Source of the DNA: Streptomyces marispadix | Lineage (GTDB): Bacteria > Actinomycetota > Actinomycetes > Streptomycetales > Streptomycetaceae | Reading direction: 5' to 3' | DNA length: 64,000 nucleotides | Assembly: GCF_022524345.1 (NCBI RefSeq) | Contig: NZ_JAKWJU010000002.1 | Span: 6,128,001 to 6,192,000, forward strand | Part shown: positions 1-9,400 of the stretch, one piece after another | Layout of the letters: each line of letters begins with the position of its first letter | How positions within the stretch are numbered: the stretch's first letter is position 1 | Position numbers and translations under genes: made by a program | Notes under the pieces: generated by a model | Told to the model about the DNA's origin: nothing | Database searches by the model: none | The model's input: the letters and a program-made list of their open reading frames with translations, nothing else

Positions 1-52
1 GCCGCAACGGCCCTTTGGCGGCCAGGTGTCAGGTGTCCAAGCGGCCCAAGTG

Positions 53-832
53 TCAGGAGCCGATGCCGCGTTCACGCACCAGGCGGTTGACGGCCCGGTC
101 CGCGAAGCCCTCCTCCAGATACACCTCGCACACCAGCCCGCCCGTGCCCGACAGATCGTGCTCCACCTCGTAGAGGCTGATCTCGGAGCCGTCGGCCAGC
201 AGGAACGCATGCTCGTAGACCGTGCACCACACCTGCCACTCGTGGGCCAGCACCTGCGGCTTGGGCACGGGCAGGATCTCGTGGCCCCGAGCGTTCTCCA
301 GCAGCCGCGCCACGTCCTCGCCGGGACGGTCGCTGTTCTCCGCGCGGCGCAGCAGCCGGCGTGCGTGGTCGGGGGAGCCGCTCTCGCTGTACGTGCGGCG
401 GCCGAAGGGATGGTCCGCCGTCAGCAGGAGTTCGACGGGGACCTCGCGCTGGCCGTGCCGTCTGCCGCGCGGCCCGCGGGCGGCGGCCCTGTGCGCCTGC
501 TGCACGCGGCGCTCGGAGCGGATCAGCGCCTCCTCGGTCTCGTAGACCTCGTGCAGCACGCGGTCGTCGCCGTGGCCCCCGCCCTCGTCGTAGCTCAGCT
601 CCCACAGCGACAGCAGTTCGCCGTCGGGAAGCAGGAAGACATGGCGGTGACTGCTGCACCGCAGGCTCGGTGCGGGGGCCTTCCGCTGGCGCCAGCCGTG
701 GAGTTCGACATGGCAGAGCAGCGCCTCGTCCAGGCGGGACAGCACGGCGTCGGACACGTCGAACGGATTGCGGGCACGCGCCAGCAGTTCACGCACATGC
801 ACAGCAGGCGTCGGCACTGCTTCCATGCCCAT
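53..832 (-). CDS. DUF6227 family protein
   Basis: A 259-residue soluble protein of unknown function. It has two copies of the same signature: an aromatic/His-rich segment, then FLLPDGELLSLWEL (N-terminal half) or FLLADGSEISLYEVEH (C-terminal half), each followed by a CEVY/HEVY motif. Between them is an Arg-rich segment ending in DHARRLLRRAENSDRPG. This duplicated layout matches what I recall of the Streptomyces DUF6227 family. The start is ATG 832 because GGGGAGGGG lies 7 nt upstream; ATG 826 is a second option. The frame stays open upstream to 1183, but that stretch is Arg/Pro-rich and shadow-like. It is divergent from the phosphoribosyltransferase at 1030. Function cannot be deduced. Confidence 0.75.
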   Translation of the reverse strand: MGMEAVPTPAVHVRELLARARNPFDVSDAVLSRLDEALLCHVELHGWRQRKAPAPSLRCSSHRHVFLLPDGELLSLWELSYDEGGGHGDDRVLHEVYETEEALIRSERRVQQAHRAAARGPRGRRHGQREVPVELLLTADHPFGRRTYSESGSPDHARRLLRRAENSDRPGEDVARLLENARGHEILPVPKPQVLAHEWQVWCTVYEHAFLLADGSEISLYEVEHDLSGTGGLVCEVYLEEGFADRAVNRLVRERGIGS

Positions 833-1029
833 GGCGGAGCCCCTCCCCGGCATATTCCATATGACGATCCCCGCAGGCACACAGCGTAGTCCTGAGAGCA
901 CGCTCGCGGGAGCGGATTCCATGGAATTCCGGTGCGGGAAGCGGAACTTCCCTGGCGAGTGCTGTGTAGCTCCTTTGAAGGCGGGTACCGCGCCGTCTCG
1001 GAGCCCCTCGGCTCCGAGAGGAGGCCGCC

Positions 1030-1674
1030 ATGCAGTTCCGCGACCGTCGAGAGGCCGGAAGGGCCCTCGCCGAGAAACTGACCGGGCGGCGGGAGGACGG
1101 ACGGCTTCCGGACCCTGTCGTGCTGGCGCTGCCGCGCGGCGGAGTGCCCGTGGCCGACGAGATCGCCCGTGCGCTCGGCGCACCCCTGGACGTCGTCGTC
1201 GCCCGTAAGATCGGCGCTCCCTTCCAGCCGGAACTGGGCGTCGGCGCCGTCGCGGGAGACGCGCCGCCCGTCTACGACCCTGTGCTGCTGGGGCAGTTGA
1301 GGCTGAGCGAACGCGATCTGGCGCCGACGGCCGAGCGCGAGCAGGCCGAGCTGAGGCGCCGCGAGGAGGTCTACCGCAGGGGCCGCGGCCCGCTGGATCT
1401 GGCAGGGCGCTCAGCCGTCCTCGTCGACGACGGCGTCGCTACGGGATCGACCGCGCGTGCCGCTCTGCGTGCCGTACGGCAGGCGGGTCCGGTGCACACC
1501 GTTCTCGCCGCGCCCGTCTGCTCACGGGAGGCGCTGGAGCAACTGTCCGGCGACGCCGACGAGATCGTCTGTGTGTACGTGCCGCCGGCGTTCGGGGCGG
1601 TGGGCTTCTGGTACGAGGACTTCCCGCAGTTGAGCGACGACGAGGTGCTGGACATCCTGCACGTCACGAAGTGA
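1030..1674 (+). CDS. phosphoribosyltransferase family protein
   Basis: A 214-residue type I phosphoribosyltransferase-fold protein. The PRPP-binding loop is LVDDGVATGSTA at about residues 131-142. Upstream are LPRGGVPVA (34-42) and VARKIGAP (57-64), typical of the stand-alone COG1926-like group, whose substrate is mostly unassigned. ATG 1030 is preceded by GAGAGGAGG about 6 nt away. No nucleobase-specific hood domain is obvious, so a named salvage activity is not justified. The stop codon lies inside the first unit of a 23-bp tandem repeat that continues downstream. Convergent with the alcohol dehydrogenase. Confidence 0.85.
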   Translation: MQFRDRREAGRALAEKLTGRREDGRLPDPVVLALPRGGVPVADEIARALGAPLDVVVARKIGAPFQPELGVGAVAGDAPPVYDPVLLGQLRLSERDLAPTAEREQAELRRREEVYRRGRGPLDLAGRSAVLVDDGVATGSTARAALRAVRQAGPVHTVLAAPVCSREALEQLSGDADEIVCVYVPPAFGAVGFWYEDFPQLSDDEVLDILHVTK

Positions 1675-1803
1675 CGCGACAGGGCAGTACGAAGTGACGC
1701 GACAGGGCAGTACGAGGTGACCCCACAGGCCAGTACGAGGTGAGGCGAGGCGCCAGTACGAAGCGGCGAGAGGGCGTCGCATGAAGTGACGCGAGGAGGC
1801 GCC
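1666..1803. repeat. 23-bp tandem repeat, about six units
   Basis: Six head-to-tail 23-bp units begin at 1666, 1689, 1712, 1735, 1758 and 1781. Units 1 and 2 are identical (acgaagtgacgcgacagggc + agt). Later units drift but keep the acga(a/g)g start. Unit 1 contains the stop codon of the phosphoribosyltransferase gene. The period is not a multiple of three, so it is not a protein repeat. There are no spacers, which rules out CRISPR. The spacer between the two convergent genes (1675-1955) holds nothing else recognisable. Confidence 0.85.
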
Positions 1804-1955
1804 GACTTGGGGCCCGGCCACGGTGGACGACCGCGACCGGGCCCCAAGTCCCGGTCCTGGAGCGGGGGTTGGCCCGGGGCTTCGACTCCCGGGCCAACCC
1901 GGCGCCGGCTCCGGTCCCGGACTCCCGGTCCCGCCAGGGCCGAACGCCCTCCGCC

Positions 1956-3137
1956 CTACGGCCGGAACACCACCTTCACCGCGCCGTCGGCCTTCTTCTG
2001 GAACATCTCGTACGCCTCCGGCGCCCGGGCCAGGGGCAGATGGTGCGTGGCGAACTCGTCGACGCCGAGCACGTCCTCGTCCCTGAGCAGCGGCAGGATG
2101 TCGGGGATCCAGCGCTTGACGTTGGCCTGGCCCATGCGGAGCTGGATCTGCTTGTCGAACATCGTCAGCATCGGCAGGGGGTCCGCGGCGCCGCCGTAGA
2201 CGCCGGATACGGAGACGGTCCCGCCGCGGCGCACGATGTCGATCGCGTGCTGGAAGGCGGAGAGCCGGTCGACTCCGGCCTTGGCGACGGCCTTCTCCGC
2301 GAGCTTCCCGGGCAGCATCCCGCCCACCGTCTGTGCCACCTTGCCCGCGACGTTGCCGTGCGCCTCCATGCCCACGGCGTCGATCACGGCGTCCGTGCCG
2401 CGCCCGTGCGTCAACTCCCTTACGGCCGCGCCGATGTCGTCGTGCTCGGTGACGTCCAGCACCTCGACTCCGCGGGCACGTGCGCGCGCCAGCCGCTCGG
2501 GGACCAGGTCGATGCCGATGACCTGCCGTGCGCCGTGGTGCAGCGCGATACGGCACGCCATGTCGCCGATGGGCCCGAGTCCGATCACGGCCAGCGTCCC
2601 GTCCTTGGGCACGTCCGCGTACTCCACGGCCTGCCAGGCGGTGGGCAGCACGTCGGAGAGGAACAGGAAGCGGTCGTCCGCGGGACCCTCGGGAATCTTG
2701 ACGGGCCCGTACTGTGCCTGCGGTACGCGCAGATACTCGGCCTGCGCTCCGGGCACGGCGCCGTAGAGCTTGGTGTAGCCGAACAGCGGCGCGCCCATGC
2801 CGTGCTCACGTATCTGTGTGGTCTCGCACTGCGTCTGGAGCCCCTGGTCGCACATGAAGCAGGAGCCGCAGGCGATCTGGAACGGAACCACGACGCGGTC
2901 GCCGGGCTTCAGGCCCTGCACCTTGGTGCCGACCTCCTCGATGACGCCCATCGGCTCGTGCCCGAGGATGTCGCCCGGTGTCATCAGCGGTGTCAGAACC
3001 TCGTAGAGATGCAGGTCGGAGCCGCACAGCCCGCTCGAAGTGATCCTTATGACCGCGTCGGTCGACTCCTTCACGGCCGGATCGGGCACCTCGGTGACCT
3101 GCACGTCCCGCTTGCCCTGCCAGACGACTGCCTTCAT
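1956..3137 (-). CDS. zinc-dependent alcohol dehydrogenase (formaldehyde dehydrogenase-like)
   Basis: A 393-residue MDR-superfamily dehydrogenase. Catalytic zinc ligands are C38 and the GHE motif H60-E61; structural zinc cysteines are C90, C93, C96 and C104. The Rossmann motif GLGPIG is at 186-191, with Asp200 at the end of the next strand favouring NAD over NADP. The insert around 250-290 and the overall length resemble glutathione-independent formaldehyde dehydrogenase and related long-chain zinc ADHs. The substrate is unknown. The start is secure: GGAGGTGAT lies just upstream of ATG 3137. Monocistronic; the spacer to the divergent flavoprotein is long. Confidence 0.88.
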   Translation of the reverse strand: MKAVVWQGKRDVQVTEVPDPAVKESTDAVIRITSSGLCGSDLHLYEVLTPLMTPGDILGHEPMGVIEEVGTKVQGLKPGDRVVVPFQIACGSCFMCDQGLQTQCETTQIREHGMGAPLFGYTKLYGAVPGAQAEYLRVPQAQYGPVKIPEGPADDRFLFLSDVLPTAWQAVEYADVPKDGTLAVIGLGPIGDMACRIALHHGARQVIGIDLVPERLARARARGVEVLDVTEHDDIGAAVRELTHGRGTDAVIDAVGMEAHGNVAGKVAQTVGGMLPGKLAEKAVAKAGVDRLSAFQHAIDIVRRGGTVSVSGVYGGAADPLPMLTMFDKQIQLRMGQANVKRWIPDILPLLRDEDVLGVDEFATHHLPLARAPEAYEMFQKKADGAVKVVFRP

Positions 3138-3629
3138 CGGTCATCACCTCCGTAGACGGCCGTCCGGGTGCCCGTGGGGCCGCGGGCAGACACGTCCGCG
3201 CGGCGGAATCCCCGTCTGCGGGCCGTATTGCGCCCCCTGAGCGAGGACTTACGTCACGCCCGTCACGCCCTGCTTCCATGCTCACGTCACGCGGTAATCA
3301 CCGCCGTCACGCGTGACACGGGCGCTGCCGGGCATCACAGCAGGGTCGAGATCGCGGCGCCGACGGGGGAGCCGCGGGAGACGGCCACGGGACGGACCAC
3401 GCGCACGGCGACCAGCGAACCGGCACTCACGCAACACGCCACCGACGCACAGCCCGCACACCGCACAGCACGAGCCACCCGCCACCGGCGCACGGTGCGC
3501 GAGGGACGACCCACGGCGTACGGCGATGGCACGCACGCCCGTATGCCCGCACACACGCCCACGCCCGGCAAGGCCCGGACGAGCCGGAAACAGCCGGCGA
3601 GCCGCGGACTACACGAACGAGGAGCAGCG
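3138..3629. other. intergenic region, no gene seen
   Basis: About 490 bp between divergent genes. Open frames cross it but have biased His/Thr/Arg composition. The segment 3250-3320 carries many copies of gtcacgc/cgtcac, on both strands, within 70 bp; this may be regulatory or only low complexity. No clear promoter, hairpin or RNA was identified. Confidence 0.5.
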
Positions 3630-5177
3630 GTGACCACACTGCCCGTCGGTTACGAGTCCTACTGGATGCTCTCTGCCGGAGCCGCCCCGCATCCACCGCT
3701 ACCGCCCGGGAGCACCACCGAGGCGGACGTCGCGGTCGTCGGCGCCGGAGTCGCGGGCCTGTCCGTCGCATGGGAGCTGGCGCGGGCGGGCCGAAGCGTC
3801 GTCGTGCTCGAAGCCGACCGCATCGCCGCGGGCGTCACCGGCCATACGACCGGGAAGGTCTCGGCGCTGCACGGCGTCGTCTACTCGTATCTGCGGCAGC
3901 GGCACGGAGCGGACGACGCCCGGCTCTACGCGGCCTCGCAGCAGCAGGCGGTCGAGCATCTTGCCGCTGTGGCAGGGGAGTTGGAGGCCGACTGCGATCT
4001 GGAGCGGGTGCCCGCCTACACCTTCACCGAGTCCGAGCACCACGCGGAGGAGATACGGGCCGAGGCCGAGGCCGCCCGCGAGGCCGGTCTGCCCGCGTCG
4101 TTCGTCACCGGCACCGGCCTGCCGTTCCCGGTGTGCGCGGCCGTAAGGGTCGAGGACCAGGCGCAGTTCCATCCGCGAAGGTATCTGCTGGCGCTCGCCG
4201 AGGATCTGCTGTGCCGGGGCGGCCGAATCCACGAGCGCACCCGTGTCACCGGTCTCGACGAGGGCGAGCCGTGCCGGGTGGTGACGGAGAACGGTTCCGA
4301 GGTCGTCGCCCGTGACGTCGTGGTGGCCACCCACTATCCCGTCTTCGACCGGGCGTTGATGTTCTCCAGGCTCGAACCGCGCCGCGAACTGGTCGTCTCC
4401 GCGCTGCTGCCCGGCGAGCAGGACCCGGGCGGCTGCTATCTCACCCCGGAGCGCGGCACGCGGTCGGTGCGCACCGCGCCCTATCCGTTCGGGAAGGGGA
4501 AGCGGCTGCTGATCGTCACCGGTGAGAAGTTCACGCCGGGCACCGCCGGGCCGGGCTCGGTGAGCGCCGGATACGAGCGGCTGGCGGCATGGACGTATGA
4601 GCGCTTCCCGGACGCCCGTCTGGTGCACCGCTGGGCGACGCAGGACAACGACACCACGGACCGCGTGCCGTACATCGGTGCGTTCCACCCCGCCTCGCAG
4701 CACACCTGGGTGGCCACCGGCTTCGGCGGCTGGGGCATGTCGGGCGGTGTCCTCTCGGGGCAGTTGCTGGCCGCGTACATCACCGGCACTCCGCTGCCGC
4801 CCTGGGCGAAGCTCTACGAGCCGCGGCGGCTGAGCCCCCGTGAGGCGCCCGCCGTACTGCGCTTCCAGTCGACCGTCGCGGGCCGTTTCGTGGGGGACCG
4901 GCTGCGGCCGTCGTACGCCGACTCCGTGGACGAGATCGCTCCCGGCACGGGCGCCATCGTGCGCGTACGGGGGCGGCGCTGCGCCGTGCACCGCACGCCC
5001 GAGGGCGAGGTGCGGGCGCTGTCGCCGCGGTGCACGCATCTGGGCTGCCTGGTGCGGTTCAACGACTCGGAGGGTGCGTGGGAGTGCCCCTGCCACGGTT
5101 CGCGCTTCGACACCGAGGGCCGGGTGATCCAGGGCCCGGCGACGAGACCGCTGGAGCGGCGCGACGACGTGACGTAG
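3630..5177 (+). CDS. FAD-dependent oxidoreductase with C-terminal Rieske [2Fe-2S] domain
   Basis: A 515-residue DAO-type flavoprotein. [15 protein letters not shown] at about 36-50 binds FAD, with E61 at the end of the second strand. [13 protein letters not shown] follows in the substrate domain. [11 protein letters not shown] motif precedes the C-terminal FAD region. The last about 75 residues are a Rieske domain: CTHLGC starting near 468 and CPCHGSRF starting near 486, giving C468, H470, C486 and H489 as cluster ligands. This domain order is common in actinobacteria and bacilli; the physiological substrate is usually unknown. GTG 3630 is chosen because gaacgaggag lies 6 nt upstream and it starts just before the conserved region; upstream sequence in frame looks non-coding. 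Confidence 0.88.
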   Translation: MTTLPVGYESYWMLSAGAAPHPPLPPGSTTEADVAVVGAGVAGLSVAWELARAGRSVVVLEADRIAAGVTGHTTGKVSALHGVVYSYLRQRHGADDARLYAASQQQAVEHLAAVAGELEADCDLERVPAYTFTESEHHAEEIRAEAEAAREAGLPASFVTGTGLPFPVCAAVRVEDQAQFHPRRYLLALAEDLLCRGGRIHERTRVTGLDEGEPCRVVTENGSEVVARDVVVATHYPVFDRALMFSRLEPRRELVVSALLPGEQDPGGCYLTPERGTRSVRTAPYPFGKGKRLLIVTGEKFTPGTAGPGSVSAGYERLAAWTYERFPDARLVHRWATQDNDTTDRVPYIGAFHPASQHTWVATGFGGWGMSGGVLSGQLLAAYITGTPLPPWAKLYEPRRLSPREAPAVLRFQSTVAGRFVGDRLRPSYADSVDEIAPGTGAIVRVRGRRCAVHRTPEGEVRALSPRCTHLGCLVRFNDSEGAWECPCHGSRFDTEGRVIQGPATRPLERRDDVT

Positions 5178-5406
5178 GGCGCGGGCCGGGGCCCGGGCGC
5201 GGCGGGACCGGTCGGCGAGCGCGGTCGTCGGGACCGGTCGTGGGGACCGGCCGGCGGGGTCACGCGGCGGGTGGCGGGCCGGGTCCCGCGCCTGCCCTCA
5301 TCTGACCGGGTGACCGGGCGAGCGGCCCCGACGTATCGCCCGCGGTCCGGATCGGGAGCGTGCCTAGCATGCGGAAATCCCATGATCCGCGGAGGTGTTC
5401 AGGCTT

Positions 5407-7023
5407 ATGTCCCCTCTCTCCCGCATCACCAGATTCCCCCGCTCTCGCCGGTCGCTCTCCCTGTCCTGTGCCGTCGTCGCCGCGCTCACCTGCGGTGTGG
5501 GCGCGGGGCTCGACGCACCGGCCGGGCTCGACGCACCGTCCGCGCCCGCGCCGCCCGGCGGGCCCGACCCGGCACGTGACGTGTTCGACGGGCTCCCCGA
5601 GGCGGGCCGCCCCGCCGACGGCCCCGGCACGAACATCCTGATCGCCGGGCTCGACCGGCGCGACGGCCTCTCCAAGAAGACCAGGGACCGGCTGAATGTG
5701 AACGGCAAGCAGTGCGACTGCACCGATGTGCTGATGCTGCTGCACATCTCGCAGGACCACGATCGCGTGAGTGTCGTGGGCATCCCCCGCGACTCGTATG
5801 TGCGCTTCGCCTCGCACCGTGACCACGGCAAGGGCTTCGGCAAGATCACCGCACGTACCACCCGCCATCTCGGCAAGATCAACAGCAGCTACGCGCACGG
5901 CGGTCCGAAGCTCGTCGTCCGCACGGTCGAGCAGGCCACGGGAGTCCGCGTCGACCACTACGCCGAGACGGACTTCGCCGGATTCGAGAAGGCCGTCGAC
6001 CGGATTCGCGGCGCGAAGGTGTGCACCGACAAGCCGCTGCGGGACGCCAACAGCGGACTGCGGCTGCCGAAGGGCACCCATGTGCTCAGCGGAGCCGACG
6101 CCCTGCGCTATGTACGCGCCAGGCACGTCGAACCCCCCGGCGACCTCGGCCGGATGCGCCGCCAGCAGCGTGTGCTCGGCGAGGTGCTCCGTACGGTGAC
6201 CGGTGAGCGCTTGGCCGGGCGGCCGGGCGAAGTGGTGCGCACGGCCCTCGCGTTGCGCGGTTCGGTGCGCTGGGACAAGGGCCTGACGATGGGCCGGCTG
6301 GCGCGGCTCGCCGGCGAGCTGCGTGAACTGACCGCCCGGGACACGGAGTTCGCGACCGTGCCGATCGAGGACTTCGACCACCGGGTGCCGGTGTGGGGGT
6401 CGACGCTGAAGTGGGACGCGCCGCGTGCGCGGGGCCTGTTCGCGGATCTGCGCGCGGACCGGCCGATCGTGGGGAATCCGGTGACCGGGCCCGCGCCGGG
6501 CGCGACCCCTGTCCCGTACCGGCCCCAGGAGATCACCGTCCGCGTCGAGGGCCGCGGTGAGAGGTCCGCGCGCATCGCACAGGAGCTGCGCGACAACGGC
6601 TTCCGCGTGCTGGAGTCCCGTCCCGCCGACGGCGGCCTCCGCTCCGGGCGTACGGAGATCACCTACGACTCCCACTGGCGGCGCAAGGCGGGCACCCTGG
6701 CCGCCGCGATGCCCGGAGCGTCGATGCGTGCCAAGGAGGTGCCGGGCGGCCGGCATCCGGCGGTCTTCAGGGTGCGCCCCGGCAAGCGGGGCGCCGAGGT
6801 CGCCGACGTCGTCTACGACCGCAGCAGCGTCGAGGGCGCCCCGGTGCGCGGTGACGATCTCGACTGCGACGGACGTACGCGGCGGCACGGTGCATCGGAC
6901 GGGCACGACTCCGGGAGCCGTGACTCGGACCGTCACGACGGACCGGACCGGTCCGAGAGCTCCGACCGGTCCGACGGCTCCGACAGGTCGGAGGACTCGT
7001 CAGGACGGGCCGACAGGCCCTGA
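5407..7023 (+). CDS. LCP (LytR-CpsA-Psr) family glycopolymer transferase
   Basis: A 538-residue exported protein. A signal anchor covers about residues 15-33. The LCP catalytic domain runs from NILIAGLDRRDG to about residue 240 and includes GIPRDSYV, INSSYAHGG and ALRYVRARH with its conserved Arg residues. A LytR_C domain (EITVRVEGRG onward) follows at about 375-460. LCP enzymes attach polyprenyl-linked wall glycopolymers to peptidoglycan outside the membrane. The last about 65 residues are a hydrophilic Asp/Ser/Arg tail with DRS(D/E) repeats, unusual for the family. ATG 5407 has GGAGG 11 nt upstream; GTG 5395 overlaps that site and is less likely. A strong hairpin follows at 7045. Confidence 0.88.
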   Translation: MSPLSRITRFPRSRRSLSLSCAVVAALTCGVGAGLDAPAGLDAPSAPAPPGGPDPARDVFDGLPEAGRPADGPGTNILIAGLDRRDGLSKKTRDRLNVNGKQCDCTDVLMLLHISQDHDRVSVVGIPRDSYVRFASHRDHGKGFGKITARTTRHLGKINSSYAHGGPKLVVRTVEQATGVRVDHYAETDFAGFEKAVDRIRGAKVCTDKPLRDANSGLRLPKGTHVLSGADALRYVRARHVEPPGDLGRMRRQQRVLGEVLRTVTGERLAGRPGEVVRTALALRGSVRWDKGLTMGRLARLAGELRELTARDTEFATVPIEDFDHRVPVWGSTLKWDAPRARGLFADLRADRPIVGNPVTGPAPGATPVPYRPQEITVRVEGRGERSARIAQELRDNGFRVLESRPADGGLRSGRTEITYDSHWRRKAGTLAAAMPGASMRAKEVPGGRHPAVFRVRPGKRGAEVADVVYDRSSVEGAPVRGDDLDCDGRTRRHGASDGHDSGSRDSDRHDGPDRSESSDRSDGSDRSEDSSGRADRP

Positions 7024-7044
7024 GGCACGGGGAGTTCGCACTCA

Positions 7045-7073
7045 CGGGCCCGGCGGACCGTCCGCCGGGCCCG
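7045..7073. terminator. bidirectional intrinsic terminator
   Basis: A perfect 13-bp inverted repeat (cgggcccggcgga / tccgccgggcccg) with a 3-nt loop sits in the 96-bp gap between convergent genes. It is T-poor, as is common in Streptomyces. Confidence 0.75.
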
Positions 7074-7119
7074 TTCGCTTCCCTGCCGGGGTTCCGGGAG
7101 CCGCAGTGGGCCGACGCGG

Positions 7120-8922
7120 CTAGAACCAGTCGGGGTCCATCTGGAGCGTCGTCTCGTCGAGCGAGTCCAGCAGGTCGAACTGCGGCCCGGTACGGGGCAG
7201 TTCATGGCGGAAGAAGTAGCGCGCCGCCTGCCGCTTGCCACGGTGGAAGGCGTCGTCGTGACCGGCAGTGGCCAGGAACTGGCCCAGCCATATCCAGGCG
7301 ACGACCACATGCCCCACCGCCTCCAGATACACGGTGGCGTTGGCGAGCGCCTTCGCCGGGTCGCCCGTGCCCCACACCCGTGCCGTGACCTTGGCGACCC
7401 GGTCCCACGACTCCTGTAGTGCGGCGCCGAGTTCGGCGGCCTCGCCCCCGGCGTCCAGTGCGCGCTCGACGGTCTGGCCGATGGTCTCGCCGAGGGCGAC
7501 GAGCCCGGCGCCACCGTCCATCACCGCCTTGCGGCCCAGCAGATCGAGCGCCTGGATGCCGTGGGTGCCCTCGTGGATGGGGTTGAGACGGTTGTCGCGG
7601 TAGTGCTGCTCGACGTCGTACTCACGGGTGTAGCCGTATCCGCCGTGCACCTGGATCGCGAGGCTGTTGGCCTCCAGACACCACTGCGAGGGCCAGCTCT
7701 TGGCGATCGGCGTCAGTACGTCCAGCAGCAGCCGCGCGTGTGCGCGCTCGTCCTCACGCTCGGCCGTCTGCTGCTCGTCGACGAGCCGCGAGCAGTACAG
7801 CAGCAGGGCGAGCGCGCCCTCCACGTAGGACTTCTGGGCGAGCAACATCCGCCGTACGTCGGCGTGTTCGACGATGGGCACCTGCGGTGCCGTGGCGTCC
7901 TTCGCGGCGACGGGCCGGCCCTGCGGACGCTCGCGGGCGTAGTCGAGGGACTTCAGGTAGCCGGTGTAGCCCAGGGCCATAGCTCCGGCTCCCACGCCGA
8001 TCCGCGCACCGTTCATCATGTGGAACATGTACGCCAGCCCGCGGTGCGGTTCGCCGACGAGATGGGCGACGGCGCCCGGCGCTCCGTCCGGAGTGTGCGC
8101 GCCCTCGCCGAAGTTGAGCAGGGTGTTGGTCGTGCCCCGGTAGCCCATCTTGTGGTTGAGCCCGGCCGTCACCACGTCGTTGCGCTCGCCGAGGGAGCCG
8201 TCGGCGCCCACGAGGTGCTTGGGCACGATGAACAGCGAGAGCCCCTTGACCCCGGGCGGGCCTCCGGGGATGCGTGCGAGCACGAGGTGGACGATGTTCT
8301 CCGCCAGCTCGTGGTCGCCCGCCGAGATCCACATCTTGCTGCCGAACAGCCGGTAGCTGCCGTCCTGTTGGGGCTCGGCGCGGGTGGCGACGTCCGCGAG
8401 CGAGGAGCCCGCCTGCGGTTCCGACAGGCACATCGTGCCGAAGAACCGGCCCGCCAGCATGGGCCGTACATAGGTGTCGATCTGCTCGCGCGACCCGTGC
8501 TCGCACAGGAGGCGGGCGTTGCCGAGGGTGAGGAAGACATAGGCGGAGGTGCCCACGTTGGCCGCCTGGAAGAAGCTGAAGCAGGCGGTCGTCACGAGCT
8601 GCGGAAGCTGCATGCCGCCCAGTTCCTCGTCCATGGGCGCGGCGAGCAGATCGGCCTTGGTGAAGGCGTCGAGCGCCTGCTTCGCCTCCGGCACGGTGTG
8701 CACGCGCTCACCGTCGAAGCGCGGCTCCTGCTGATCGTTCTTCTTGTTGTGCGGCGCGAAGTGGCGCGTGGCGATCTGCTCGGAGAGGTCGAGCACCGCG
8801 TCGAAGGTCTCGCGGGAGTGCTCGGCGAAGCGCGGGCGCCGGGTCAGCTCCTCGGCGTCCAGCCACTGGTGGAGCAGGAAGTCCAGGTCACGGCGGGAGA
8901 GGAGCAGCGACGATGAGGCCAT
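7120..8922 (-). CDS. acyl-CoA dehydrogenase, long (about 600 aa) type
   Basis: A 600-residue acyl-CoA dehydrogenase of the long FadE-like group, with an extended N-terminus and extra C-terminal domain. Visible motifs are CLSEPQAGSSLADV (FAD/substrate region), MWISAGDHE, HKMGYRGTTNT, and the QVHGGYGYTREYDVEQHYRDNRLNPIHEGT stretch, read here in parts, that holds the FAD site and catalytic region. It oxidises acyl-CoA thioesters in beta-oxidation or a related route and passes electrons to ETF. ATG 8922 (MASSSLLL) matches the usual family start, but no strong ribosome binding site is seen; ATG 8952 is an alternative. A TAAGC/GCTTA palindrome 63 nt upstream may be a regulator site. Confidence 0.9.
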   Translation of the reverse strand: MASSSLLLSRRDLDFLLHQWLDAEELTRRPRFAEHSRETFDAVLDLSEQIATRHFAPHNKKNDQQEPRFDGERVHTVPEAKQALDAFTKADLLAAPMDEELGGMQLPQLVTTACFSFFQAANVGTSAYVFLTLGNARLLCEHGSREQIDTYVRPMLAGRFFGTMCLSEPQAGSSLADVATRAEPQQDGSYRLFGSKMWISAGDHELAENIVHLVLARIPGGPPGVKGLSLFIVPKHLVGADGSLGERNDVVTAGLNHKMGYRGTTNTLLNFGEGAHTPDGAPGAVAHLVGEPHRGLAYMFHMMNGARIGVGAGAMALGYTGYLKSLDYARERPQGRPVAAKDATAPQVPIVEHADVRRMLLAQKSYVEGALALLLYCSRLVDEQQTAEREDERAHARLLLDVLTPIAKSWPSQWCLEANSLAIQVHGGYGYTREYDVEQHYRDNRLNPIHEGTHGIQALDLLGRKAVMDGGAGLVALGETIGQTVERALDAGGEAAELGAALQESWDRVAKVTARVWGTGDPAKALANATVYLEAVGHVVVAWIWLGQFLATAGHDDAFHRGKRQAARYFFRHELPRTGPQFDLLDSLDETTLQMDPDWF

Positions 8923-8984
8923 GTGGCGTGATCCGATCACGGTCGGCGGCATACGAGCACTGAGCAGGTGTACGGACACTGGGC

Positions 8985-8998
8985 TAAGCGCTTGCTTA
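8985..8998. promoter_or_regulatory. candidate operator of the acyl-CoA dehydrogenase gene
   Basis: TAAGC-GCTT-GCTTA, a perfect 5-bp inverted repeat, lies 63 nt upstream of the dehydrogenase start. The size and symmetry fit a TetR-family fatty-acid regulator. No such regulator is adjacent, so the assignment is inference. Confidence 0.4.
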
Positions 8999-9138
8999 TC
9001 CTGCGCCCGCCCGGCGCCCGCTGTCAACGGCTCCGGGTGGGGCGGCGGCGGCCCCTCTCGCGCTCGCCGGGCTTGGGCCCCGCCCGCGAGGAGCCCGTCA
9101 CCGGATGCGTCGGGTCCCGGCCGCCCGCGAGGAGCCCG

Positions 9139-9396
9139 TCACCCGTCGGCGAGGAGGAAGTCCGCCTCTCCGCGTTTCGCGCCGCGTACGAACATGTCGA
9201 TCTCGGCGGGGCCGTAGATGAGCGCGGGGCCGTCGGGGTCCGTGGACTGCCGCAGCGCCACCCGGCCGTCGCCGAGCCTCATGGCCTCCAGGCAGTTGCC
9301 TCCGTTCGGGCCGCTCCACGGCTTGTGCCAGCCCTCGGTCCCCAGGTCGCGCGAGGGCATGCCGTTGTAGATGTGCTGTGCGGTGTCGCGGCTCAT
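9139..9396 (-). CDS. DUF397 domain protein (WhiJ partner)
   Basis: An 85-residue DUF397 protein. The domain shows W-x-x-S-G-P-N-G-G-N-C-L-E, then VALRQSTDPDGPALIYGPAEI and FVRGAKRGEADFLL. These small acidic proteins are known as partners of XRE/DUF5753 regulators in Streptomyces developmental switches of the WhiJ/BldB-associated type, where they are thought to modulate DNA binding by the partner. ATG 9396 has AAGGAG about 9 nt upstream. The gene starts 4 nt after the stop of the XRE gene, so the pair is an operon. Confidence 0.88.
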   Translation of the reverse strand: MSRDTAQHIYNGMPSRDLGTEGWHKPWSGPNGGNCLEAMRLGDGRVALRQSTDPDGPALIYGPAEIDMFVRGAKRGEADFLLADG

Positions 9397-9400
9397 GCGG

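Noticed and set aside
1666-1803. Possible CRISPR array
   Set aside because: The 23-bp units are contiguous with no unique spacers, and no cas gene is nearby.
5260-6936. Minus-strand frame of about 558 codons
   Set aside because: Opposite the LCP gene; no domain and shadow-like composition.
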